This document shows, piece by piece, positions 49,331 to 59,369 of a DNA stretch of 64,000 bases. The notes under the pieces were generated by a model that made no database searches, had not been told where the DNA came from, and was given only the letters and a program-made list of their open reading frames with translations. The position numbers and the translations under genes are program-made. Source of the stretch: Xenopus tropicalis (Eukaryota > Chordata > Amphibia > Anura > Pipidae). Position 1 is the stretch's first letter. The number at the start of each line of letters is the position of its first letter. The DNA lies in the NCBI RefSeq assembly GCF_000004195.4, contig NC_030681.2, forward strand, positions 86,429,539-86,493,538, read 5' to 3'.

Positions 49331-49800
49331 TTCAAGGAACAGTTCAGTGTAAAAAGAAAAATGGGCAAAATATATATACTGCACAAAATATATATTTTTT
49401 TAATATAGTTAGGTGAAAATATAATCTATTAAGACTGGAGTGAGCAGATGTCTAACATAATAGCCAGAACAATACTTCCTCCTTTACAGCTCTCTAAGCT
49501 GTTAGCAGTCGGTAGCCATTCAGTGACTTGGGGGGGGGGGGCATATGGGACATAACTGCAGGTAGTTTGCATTTGAATCTGACCTGCATGCTCACAAACT
49601 AACTGAACAGTTATGTCCCAAATGCCCCCCCCCCCTGAAGTCACTGACTAACTTAGAGGTTGGAGAGCAGAAAGCAGGAAGTAGTGTTCTGGCAATTATG
49701 TTAGGCATCTGCCCACTCCAGCCTTTATAGATTCCATTTTTGCCTAACTAACTTTATCCATTATACTCAATTTTATTTTTACACTGAACTGTTACTTTAA
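49331..49800. mobile_element. 470-bp palindromic TTAA-type MITE
   Basis: The right end TTTTTACACTGAACTGTTACTTTAA mirrors the left TTCAAGGAACAGTTCAGTGT (TTAA decayed to TTCA). Inner arms GGAGTGAGCAGATGTCTAAC and TAGGCATCTGCCCACTCC continue the palindrome. G-run and C-run (49531-49542, 49625-49635) face each other. Confidence 0.7.
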
Positions 49801-51469
49801 TAGTATTGACTCCTATTTATTTAAAGGAAAGTTGGAATCAGGGTTGTGTATTACTTCTTACCTGCTTAAGGACTACATCAGATTATAGCATTTATTGAGC
49901 ATCTTTTAATAAAATACAAAGTGCATGTATTGATCTTGTCATCTAATACTGTAATTTACTGTAATGACACTGACATACATGGAAGCTCACACTAAGGTGC
50001 TAACGTTTCTCTTATTTTTTAATTTTAACATTAAAATAAACTTGTTTAAAAAGTCTGCACAAAACTGTGCGGGAAAAGGTCGCAGATAAGCTGCAAAACT
50101 CCAACTTTTTCGAATTGTCGCACCAAAACCTCTACTTTTTCGAATTGTTTCGACGTCGAATTTTGAAGCTAATAAATCCAAATTGTAAAATTAAACCCAT
50201 TAGTAATTGGCCCCCTAACTTATAAATGAATCAGACATTAACTGATGCACCTACTTTGTTACAGTCAAACATGTATTTTGTTTTAGCTAAAGTAGACTTT
50301 ACACAGTTCCAAGTACGATAAAGGTAACCGACTGCTGAGAGCAGCAAGCGGGTGCAACCTGCTGAGACTCGCCTGACTGGACAATGCAGATTTTGGTATT
50401 AATTAGTGCTTCTCTGAGAACAAAACCAGTTTTTTGCTCTGTAGCCCTGTAACAAATGAATGCTGACTATGCTGCGAAAATCCTGATAAACTAAAATGAA
50501 ATTGCAATGTGAAGTATAAGGTTTGTTTGCTTTGGGATGGAGAGAGAAGTGCCAGTATTACAAAATATATGATTTAGAACCATCTAGCTATTAGTGGCTT
50601 AATGAATAAGGAGAAAATGAAAGCTAGATGTAAAATGATGTGAAATAGGCTTGTTCCACTCAGTAGTTTCCTATTTTCAGGTTAAGAAATAATTCAAGGG
50701 TAATTCAGGATGCTCCATTTAGTCACTAAGTTTTAGCAAACATGTATTAGAAGATCGCTTTATATTTATTGTTGCAAGAACATATAAAGTGCATAGAATA
50801 CTTTGAAATGATGTTCCTAGGAATGAAAATCAGGGGTGGCCTAAGGGATTTCTTTAACTTAAATTTTACCTGCCACTTTGGAAAGCAGTTTAGATGAATA
50901 ATGAATTGTATTTGTTAAGATAGCAGCCTTGGCAGTGTACATTACATAGTTTAAGCTTCTCCTTCCTAAAGTAACAATACACTTAACTCACTCAATAAAT
51001 GCCATTAGGATTTCATCTCTGTTCTCACCATTTACTAAATGTTGCCTGACAACTATGAGGGTTACCTTGGCTTTCCTTTTTTCAATACGTTATAGTAGCA
51101 CATCGATTGGTACACAATACTCAGGGCATTGGATAGTGTAGGCTACAGTATCAGCCCACCCCCATAGAAAGTTATGGATACAGCTGGGCTCCAAGAGGTC
51201 CCATAATTCTTCAGAACTACCAATGTAGTAAACAGGGTGAAAGAAATGAGACGGGTGACCTGGCAATCACAAATCGACAGCTCTCTACTCAATTCACTGT
51301 TCTACAGTTCACAGTTTTGGAAGCCCAAACACATTAAGGTATAAATATTCCAATGGGAAGCACCCCTGCTTGAGGTAAAAGGAATATTCCACCTAAGGAT
51401 TCTAAAGTGGTTGTTCAAATAAAGTCAACCTGATCGAGCTAACATACTAATTCTCTTAAAGCATCTTAT
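49801..51469. other. Intergenic with one MITE fragment
   Basis: 50040-50215 is a fragment of a TTTTTCG-type repeat (CTACTTTTTCGAATTGTT, GACGTCGAATTTTGAAGC). Elsewhere no gene or repeat was recognised. Confidence 0.4.
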
Positions 51470-52075
51470 GGGCCGATTCACTAAAGGCCGAAAAAAGAAG
51501 TGTTATTTATAGCATGCGTTAAAAATATTATCACTTCTTATATTTCCCGAATTAACGATCGATTCACAAAAAGGACACTTGTCTGAATTAAGAAGCGATT
51601 TTAGCATGCAATATATTTATGCGTAATTTTGTAGCACGCGATTATTAGCGCATGCTATTACGCACGTAACCAAGTCAACGTGAAAATGCGGGCTGTGATA
51701 CTCCACCATATACCCCTCCAACTTTCTGAAAACTTCCATTCCCAAAAAATGAAGGGAGCACAGATGTTTGACTATGCCAGGAACAGCATGGCTTCTGTAT
51801 GCTAGTGGCTGCAGATAAGGCTCCAGTACCTCATACAGGCCATAGATTGCTGCTCTATTTAACCTATAGCACCTCACTATTTCCTCCTCTGATAATCCCT
51901 CTAGAGTTGATCTTTCCCTGAAAACTGTAGGATACATCACTCTAGGACGATCACATACTTAATCCTCTTCTTCACAATCCAACAAAAATACGACTGCAAA
52001 CTCCATCTTGTCTTCACAAATGCTCACGAACCGCAATGTTTTTGGAGTAACGCCTACTCCAAGTAGGTAATTCAT
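51470..52075 (-). pseudogene. PIF/Harbinger transposase element, internally deleted
   Basis: The minus strand starts at 52006 with M-E-F-A-V-V-F-L-L-D-C-E-E-E-D, hits TAA at 51959-51961, then continues in the same frame. It reads V-M-Y-P-T-V-F-R-E-R-S-T-L-E-G-L-S and C-Y-R-L-N-R-A-A-I-Y-G-L-Y, the N-terminal region of Harbinger (HARBI1-like) transposases. Similarity breaks after about 70 residues (frameshift-like), and the DDE catalytic domain is absent. The frame runs into the terminal region at about 51640. The left terminus GGGCCGATTCACTAAAGGCC (51470) matches the palindromic MITE at 39203. Confidence 0.8.
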
Positions 52076-52240
52076 GGTAGGAAGGCAGGTTGGGGTTGAT
52101 ATGGAAATATTATACCCATATTATTCTATGTATATAGCATAACTGATCAAATATAATATTATATAGTACTGTCCTGAAAAACTAACAGCATGTAAATATA
52201 CTAATATATTTTTTTTTAGACTTGTATTGTAAACTTATGC

Positions 52241-52653
52241 TTAAAGGAGAAGGAAAGGCAAAGTCACTTGGGGGTGCCAAAATGTTAGGCACCCCCAAGT
52301 GACTTGAATCGCATACCTTTTACCCCGGGCTGGTGCCCCTGTACGGAGAGAACAGCACCAGCCCGGGGTACCTGCAGCGCTTCCTCCTTCCTGTATCGCT
52401 CACGCGCGCATGCGCAGTAGAGTGAAAAGTCGAACTTTAACAGAGAAGTTGGCTTTTCACTCTACTGCGCATGCGCCAGTTGTCAGGTCCCGGAAAACGA
52501 AGCAGGAAGCGTTTGCTCGCAGCTACCCCGGGCTGGTGCTGTTCTCTCCTAACAGGGGCACCAGCCCGGGGTACAAGGTAAGCGATTTAAGTCACTTGGG
52601 GGTGCCTAACATTTTGGCACCCCAAAGTGACTTAGCCTTTCCTTCTCCTTTAA
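52241..52653. mobile_element. 413-bp multi-level palindromic TTAA MITE
   Basis: Ends are TTAAAGGAGAAGGAAAGG and CCTTTCCTTCTCCTTTAA. Inside each end is its own hairpin (AAGTCACTTGGGGGTGCC, arms 52261-52278 and 52288-52305; right counterpart 52589-52633). Then come CCCCGGGCTGGTGC arms and a central pair of GTAGAGTGAAAAG/CTTTTCACTCTAC. The termini equal the T2-like family but the interior is unrelated to copies 1-5. Confidence 0.8.
52406..52477. promoter_or_regulatory. Paired NRF1-like sites GCGCATGCGC in the MITE
   Basis: GCGCATGCGCA at 52406-52416 and TGCGCATGCGCC at 52466-52477 match the NRF1 binding consensus. They arise from the palindrome. Binding is inference. Confidence 0.4.
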
Positions 52654-53504
52654 TGTGCATTGGCCATTAGAATCTAGAATCAATTATACTTGTGTACAAA
52701 AGCATACAAGCAATATTATTGTTTCCCAAAATCTGGGAATAGTTTTATATTCACTCTGAAAAACAATATTATGACAGCCCACATTATAACCATATGTTGT
52801 GATTGTTTTATACATAAAATAAATAAACGTTCATATGTACACAGTACAAAGCAGTCACTAAACTGAGCATGTTTAGTTTTCAAATATGATCTCCAAGATG
52901 AAAACTCTTTGCATATTTGTTCGGTTGTTAAGTGACACGTCTAAACAAAAGTAATGACAAGTTTCTAAGGAAAGGTCTTGACAAAACATTTCCCAAGGAA
53001 CTAAGAAAGTTGGTGTTGGTGAGACTGGCAGATATTTTGTTCAGTTCCTGTGTCAGTTCCTTTGACATGTGTCTTGGTATTATCAGTAGGTTGCTTTTAG
53101 TAAAGGCAGGTATGAAAGGACCAGTTAAAATAAGTAATTCATAGATACTGATTTTGTACAGATCTTCCCACACAGCAGGGGTGTGTACATTGCGGAAAGA
53201 ACTGAATTATTCAGAGCATTCTCCCATGGAAACTCTGCAGATTGCTTTACTTTTTTCCTTTTTTTCATTCTGCTAAAGCTCCTTCCTGTTTTAGTCACAT
53301 AAGTATTTTATACAGTATTTTGCCAGTAAATTTGTAAAACCGGCCCTGGCTTTGGCTTGTATTTTACGGGCTGGGCCAATAAATACCAACCAGGTGGCAA
53401 TCCTACTTTGGAGTGGGTATTAACTCTTAAAGTGACAGTGTATTAAAGGGGCGCTAGAAGATTTACAGAGACAGTATTTCTTGACTGATTTAGATGACTA
53501 TACA
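52654..53504. other. Intergenic, nothing recognised
   Basis: AT-rich sequence. Overlapping 70-80 codon frames on both strands near 52930-53170 carry no known motif. Confidence 0.4.
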
Positions 53505-53509
53505 CTTAG

Positions 53510-53983
53510 AGGCACATCTAATCCACGAACGTCCGAAAAGCGTCCGAATGAATTTTTTTCATAATGATCGATATTTTTGCGATTTTTTCGTCGCCGTCGC
53601 GACTTTTTTGCGAATTGTCGCAACTTTTTCGTTGCCGTCACGACTTTTTCGCGAATTGTTGCGAATTTTTAGTCGCGAAAAAAACGTACTGTCGTGCCGA
53701 GTGCGAAAGTTTCGGATTTATTCAAGCTTCAGTATCATGACTTTCCTTGGGCCAGGTTGGCGCTGCAGAGTGCCATTGACTCCTATGGAAGGCTTCCAAA
53801 ATCATGTAAAGTCGGAAAGGTTTGCCCGCCGTTTACGAGCGCTCAATATGAAAAAGTTGCGACAATTCGCGAAAAAGTTGTACTGGCAACGAAAAAATCG
53901 CAAAAAATACAAAAAAGTCGCAAAATGTTCGTTTCCAATCCGATTTTTTCCCATTTGGGATTCGTGGATTAGTAAATGTGCCC
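53510..53983. mobile_element. TTTTTCG-rich MITE, copy 3, CTTAG duplication
   Basis: Left AGGCACATCTAATCCACGAA and right TTCGTGGATTAGTAAATGTG with CCC are inverted. CTTAG flanks both sides (53505-53509, 53984-53988). The interior is dense in TTTTTCG, GTCGC and CGAAAAA. A 164-codon open frame across it is a by-product of this composition. Confidence 0.75.
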
Positions 53984-53988
53984 CTTAG

Positions 53989-55724
53989 TGAGACATTTTA
54001 GTAAGACAATTATTTAATTTTACATGAAGAGTTAAGTTTATTGAAGGCTGTGTCTGTGTTATTGTTCCTAATGGGGCTACCTGTAGGTGCATTTCTGGAT
54101 CCCAATAGGTACAGGCACTGCAGTATCAAGTACCAGATACCCCCTCTCTCCCCATATCACCATGGAGTGACTCATTGAGTAAAACACTGACTGAAATGCC
54201 AGAAAGGTTGCTATATCAATAAGGATAATGATGTCATAACATCACTTGTGAAATAACACATTGCTTTTAAATACATTTCATTACATGACCAAACACTATG
54301 GGGGGTAATGTTAACAGAAAAATAAATATCAGGAGTATAGTTTAGCAAGTCCATTTAAAAGAAAATAAACCCCCCTCTTTGACATATGCAATGGTGTAAA
54401 TATTGCAAAAAAAAAAAGGAACTGCACCTGAACTGTAGCCCCCTGACTCCGGCTTGGAGGTCGCACCTGCTACTCCCCCAGTAGTTTCTTCATGGACCTG
54501 TGTTCATTCATTCATTTTGTTCATTCATTTGGTCTTATGTAAACACCATCTGAACTGCCATGTATAAAAAAAATTGTATTTTCATTTTACACAGATATAC
54601 CTGAATCCACAGATTTAAGGAAAACATAAAAGTCTGTCAGTGTGTTTGCTAATTCCTCACCAACCCTAGAGTCTCGCTGTAATACAACCCACTTATATCT
54701 TGTTCCATTTTGAAGTGATGGATTCTGGGACTTAACATCCTTTTGCTTTCCAGAGACTTCACATCCCAGAATTCATCACTTTTCTGGAACAAAGTAAAGG
54801 AGTGGGGTGCACTCATAATGGATCTTGTGAAACTGCTCATTGGAGTTGGTTGGTGTCTTTCAATCTGCAGAATTAGGTACATTTGTGTAAAACAAAAAAA
54901 CATCTAAATTTATTTCTGAAAGTTCAGACAGCGTTTATGTACTTTTTCTACATCCTAAATGAGTGAGCTCATGTCAAAAGGGGGCTATATTTTCTCTTTA
55001 AAGATTATTTATCCCCGCAAATTGTTGTTAAAGAGGAACTCCATTGGATTATGACTATATATAGTTATTTTAAAAATATGGTTTCCCTTATTTCACGTTT
55101 ACTTAACGAATAACAAACAGATAATGTAAGACACCAACTATTCACCCGGAAAAAATGACCCAGTAAGTAGATCAATTAAACAATTAGTGCTACAGCTCGT
55201 GCAGACATGATATAAACAGATGTTGTTACATCTGTATCATTTACTGTAATTGATGGGAATCACATAGCAAGCAGAGGTCAATTAGGTAATAGCTATTCTT
55301 GTATCCTAACAACTAAATGAGCCACAAACTGTGTCACAACAATTAGCAGGTTTCATAGAAACAAAGCCTTAGAGCTGACATTGTGGAGATGCTGTATTTA
55401 CAATGCAATACAATAGCTGCTACACTTTTGCATGTTGTGCTGTATTTTTGCACAGACATCACAGCCCTGAATACAAAGGGCTTTAATTATTCATCTGTAA
55501 ACTCTGCAAAGAGAAAGGTTATATAACACAATTTTAAAAATCACCTGGGGACGCAGTCTATCAAGAATCCAATGAGGCATGCAGCCTTTTTAGGCAAACA
55601 ACTCACAGTTTCTTGAGTTACTTAATATCTGTTATCAATGAATATGATCAGTTTGCATAATCTTACATGTATGCAATAAATATGTTCCTGTATAAACACA
55701 TGGCAATATTTTACCTTCTTGACA
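53989..55724. other. Intergenic, possible conserved block
   Basis: 54690-54790 has a self-complementary stretch: TTGAAGTGATGGATTCTGGG against TCCCAGAATTCATCACTT. 55170-55560 is repeat-free and may be conserved non-coding DNA (unproven). No gene seen. Confidence 0.35.
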
Positions 55725-56043
55725 ATATCCCTTATCCAGAAACCCATTATCCAGAAAGTTCTGAATTATGAAAAGGCCATCTCCCATAGACTCTATTATA
55801 AGCAAATAATTCTAATTTTTAAAAATGTCCTTTTTCTCTCTAATAATAAAACAGGACCTTGTACTTGATCCCAACTAAGATATAATGAATCCTTATTGGA
55901 GGTAAAACAAGCCTATTGGGTTTATTCAATATTTAAATAATTTTTAGCAGACCCAAGTTATAGAGATTCAAATTACGTAAAGATCCCTTATGCGGAAAAC
56001 TCCAGGTCCTGAGCTTTCTGGATAACAGGTCCTATACCTGTAC
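55725..56043 (-). repeat. TACAGGTATGGGA family copy
   Basis: CCCTTATCCAGAAACCCATT to GATAACAGGTCCTATACCTGTA. The interior includes CTTGATCCCAACTAAGATAT and CCTTATTGGAGGTAAAACAA. The left tip is trimmed. Confidence 0.75.
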
Positions 56044-57419
56044 TATAGTAGAAGCACTGATTTTTAAATGAAATGTGGAAGTGCATTGCTGTGCTCCATG
56101 TTCTCTTATTATTGTAATCAAAAGTTATAGAATATTCAAGAATGTGTGCATTATATACAAAGCAGAGCCTAAACATTTTTAAATGCATTTCAGTATAACT
56201 AAGGTGGTGTTCTAAAGTAGAGTCCTGTGCATCTCCAGCCAGTACCCCAGACCTGTTTCATGACTCTACCCAAAAAGGGAAAGATTTAAGCTGCATGTAG
56301 GGGCTCAAGTACCATTGTGGCTAGCGTGAATGTGCAATACATTTTGTATCCATGCTAGTACTTTGCACTTCATAAACGTGTTCATAAACAAGCCCTTTAG
56401 TTCTTTGTCACTTGCTTATAGGCAAATTGCCTGATAAAGGTGAATAGCTCTATCCCTTCTCTCTGAACTCTGGATTGGTGGTATATATACTACATCTGCC
56501 AGAATACATGTATATATATATATATACAGTATATATATGCAGCACCCAGACCTTGATTGCATTAGTTTACACCCAAATGCTGAACTGCCCAATTTCAGGT
56601 ATTTCAAGCACCAATACAGTTTATCAGATCATTCCGTTATTAGTTTAATATTCATTTCAAGCACAATTACTCTACTAAACCCACCACAACTATGATTTAG
56701 AGCAATTCTATCAGGGCTGTGCTATTTTCAAAAGAAAGAGACAGCTGAAATTTCCCTCTGGGTAGCAAATAAAAAACTTATTAAAGAGATCCCAATGAAA
56801 TCATCCACCTGGAAAATATCAAGAAAATAGCTATGTTGATCTCTTACATAAGAGACCTGATTCCTGTCGCTGTACCCATAAATATTCTCTTCTATTTCCA
56901 GGAGTTATGCAAGGCAGTATTTCAGTAAACAATGAATGAACACCATTGCATGCAGCACTTGAATGTACACGTGTGGGCTCTAAGCGTAGTCCCCCATGTG
57001 CTTCTAATATTTTATCTGTAAATTATGAAAAAAATGGCTTATTAACATCTAGATATTATGCCCTAATTTGTCTGTTTTCAATAACATTGTCTTTAGTTAT
57101 TATCAAATATTTATAAAGCAGTAGCTTATCTTTATCGCTGTACAACAGGAGTAGAGAATATGAAACAATGTTCAGTGATTCTAAATAAATACACACAAAT
57201 AAAAGAGCTAAAATTCATGTGGCGAGACCATAAGAGTGATGTAATTAAAGGTGCAAAGTTTGCCCAGGTATAGTAACTTAACAGTAAATTCTACCTGCTG
57301 ATTGGTTGCTATGAGTTATCAGATCTGAAGCACCTTTTTGAAATATTACTCACAGAGAAATGTGGTGAGTAGTTTATTATGCGTAGACCATATGTTGGGA
57401 ATATTTACTGTGTTGGGAA
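56044..57419. other. Intergenic, nothing recognised
   Basis: Contains a short TA run at 56509-56538. No gene or pairable repeat. Confidence 0.45.
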
Positions 57420-57670
57420 TATTTAAATGTCAATTTTCCCATATTTAACAACACATATTTTGCCCATACAGTTGTAAGGGTCCCCCCTTACAAAATTTTT
57501 TCGTGAAACAGGAGCAAAAATTCCCAGTGAAAAACAATCCCTGAAGAAAAAAGTTGCAGTTGCATCAAATAAATCATGGTTGCATAAAATAAAAAAAGTT
57601 GTGCGGTATCCACTTTTCACAAATTTGACGCTGATTTGCGAATTTATGACATATTTGCTCATCACTACTA
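57420..57670. repeat. Degraded dispersed repeat (TTTGCGAATTTATG motifs)
   Basis: AAATTTTTTCGTGAAACAGG, CACAAATTTGACGCTGATTT and TTTGCTCATCACT are reminiscent of a common frog repeat. The ends are not defined. Confidence 0.35.
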
Positions 57671-57749
57671 AATACTGAATCTCTGACAAATTTTGAATTC
57701 AGTTTGAGATTTACCTGATTCCAAGCCTTTTTAAGCAGCAGATATACAG

Positions 57750-57900
57750 TATGTGGTATGTATGTTGAAAGTTCCTGTTTGGAACTGAAACGTCGGACAA
57801 ATAAAAAACCATGCTTTAATATTTGCTTTAAAACCTTTATTTTCTTGTTTGGTTGGCTAAAAGCCCTGTGAGTGCTGGCCTTTTTTTGCAATTTTTGTAT
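57750..57900 (+). mobile_element. Penelope-like fragment with hammerhead-like hairpin
   Basis: AGTTCC (57770-57775) pairs with GGAACT (57781-57786), followed by GAAACGTCGGACAAATAAAA and later GTGAGTGCTGGCC. Same order of parts as 15007-15115. Confidence 0.45.
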
Positions 57901-58114
57901 TGACTATTTGCAATAGCACCCAGGCATTCAACCTTATGTAAGTGGTGTGCTACCTTTTGTCTGGACCACTCATGTCAAACACAAGGCCCGCGGGCCAAAT
58001 CCGGCCCGCCAGGCCTTGCAATGTGGCCCGCACTGCGCTGTCATAGGAGGCTTGTGATCTTGCGCCAATCTATTACGCATGCGCAGTACCGCCGCTCCCT
58101 AAGTCTTCGCCAGT

Positions 58115-58246
58115 GGCTCCTTCTGTCTTATGCTGCGGCAACAGGCCCTTTTATAAGGTTGCGCCCGTGCGTATGACGTCACACGTCAGCGACGAGGCGC
58201 AACCTTATAGTAGTGCCTGTTGCCGCAGCATAAGACAGAAGGAGCC
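58115..58246. repeat. 132-bp inverted repeat with GC-rich loop inside the hAT element
   Basis: GGCTCCTTCTGTCTTATGCT..GGCAACAGGC and its inverse (ending GAAGGAGCC) form arms of about 32 nt. Inner GGTTGCGCC/GGCGCAACC continue the stem. The loop holds TGACGTCA (CRE-like) at about 58176. Confidence 0.8.
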
Positions 58247-58264
58247 GCCGACATCACAGGTCTG

Positions 58265-59005
58265 TTGGGGGTACTTTCTGTGGGGGCTCTGTGTGTGCGG
58301 GCTGGCTACTGTCTATGGGGGGTACTGTGTATGAGGCAATTGGGGGCACTTTGTGTGGGGGCTACTGTCTATGGGGGGTACTGTGTATGAGGCAATTGGG
58401 GGCACTTTGTGTGGGGGCTACTGTCTATGGGGGGTACTGTGTATGAGGCAATTGGGGGCACTTTGTGTGGGGGCTACTGTCTATGGGGGGTACTGTGTAT
58501 GAGGCAATTGGGGGCACTTTGTGTGGGGGCTACTGTCTATGGGGGGTACTGTGTATGAGGCAATTGGGGGCACTTTGTGTGGGGGCTACTGTCTATGGAG
58601 GGTACTGTTTATGGGGGCAATTGGGGGCACTGTTTATGGGGGCAATTGGGGGTACTTTCTATGTGGGCACTGTGTGTGGGGTCTACTGTCTATGGGGGTA
58701 CTGTGTATGAGGCAATTGGGGGCACTTTGTGTGGGGGCTACTGTCTATGGGGGGTACTGTGTATGAGGCAATTGGGGGCACTTTGTGTGGGGGCTACTGT
58801 CTATGGGGGGTACTGTGTATGAGGCAATTGGGGGCACTTTGTGTGGGGGCTACTGTCTATGGAGGGTACTGTTTATGGGGGCAATTGGGGGCACTGTTTA
58901 TGGGGGCAATTGGGGGTACTTTCTATGGGGGCAATTGGGGGTACTTTCTATGGGGGCAATTGGGGGCACTGTGTGTGGGGGCTACTGTCTATGGAGGGGT
59001 ACTCA
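58265..59005 (+). repeat. 56-bp minisatellite with 264-bp higher-order unit
   Basis: Unit starts GGGGGCTACTGTCTATGGGG and ends GCACTTTGTGT. Phase-matched units recur every 56 bp (58465, 58521, 58577; then 58729, 58785, 58841). The variant block with CTGTTTATGGGGGCAATTGG at 58577-58660 repeats at 58841-58924, a 264-bp shift. Confidence 0.9.
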
Positions 59006-59138
59006 CTCATTTTAAATTCACATTTCTGGTTAACGTTGTCAGTTTATGACTGTTCAGTAAACCTTTCGGCCCGCGATTTAGGCTGGATTTTAGATTTTGG
59101 CCCCTTCTCTGATTGAGTTCGACACCCCTGGTCTGGAC

Positions 59139-59369
59139 TGTATATATATATATATATATATAACTTTGACAAAGGCTGGTGTTGCAGCCGAAACGTCAGT
59201 TCCCTTGCCTCTACAATAAAATTTCAAAATTGATCCTAAGACCTGCGTGAGCGGTACCTTTCTCCAAGCATCTGCAAACATTTTGTTGGGACTGCACCCA
59301 GGCACACTTATCAACTTTACACGTGAGTGCTGGCTTCTGCTGCATATTATATATATATATATATATATG
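59139..59369 (+). mobile_element. Penelope-like fragment between two (TA)n runs
   Basis: GGCTG (59174-59178) pairs with CAGCC (59185-59189), then GAAACGTCAG, and AATAAA near 59213. TA runs at 59139-59162 and 59347-59369 bracket it. The first core box is TTTGACAAA, so no catalytic hammerhead. Confidence 0.45.

Larger units (their letters stand above)
57967..59130. mobile_element. hAT-type non-autonomous element, 1164 bp, perfect 8-bp duplication
   Basis: Left CACTCATGTCAAACAC and right GAGTTCGACACCCCTG are imperfect inverted repeats. GTCTGGAC flanks both sides (57959-57966, 59131-59138). Sub-terminal GGCCCG-rich blocks, a 132-bp inverted repeat and a large minisatellite fill it. The G/W/Y-rich open frames inside are minisatellite translations, not genes. 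Confidence 0.85.

Noticed and set aside
53494..53988. 164-codon + strand frame
   Set aside because: It coincides with a palindromic TTTTTCG-rich MITE; its K/R/F-rich composition follows from that sequence.
58465..59049. Overlapping 76-106 codon frames rich in G, W, Y and C
   Set aside because: They are translations of the 56-bp minisatellite in several phases and lie inside a hAT element.
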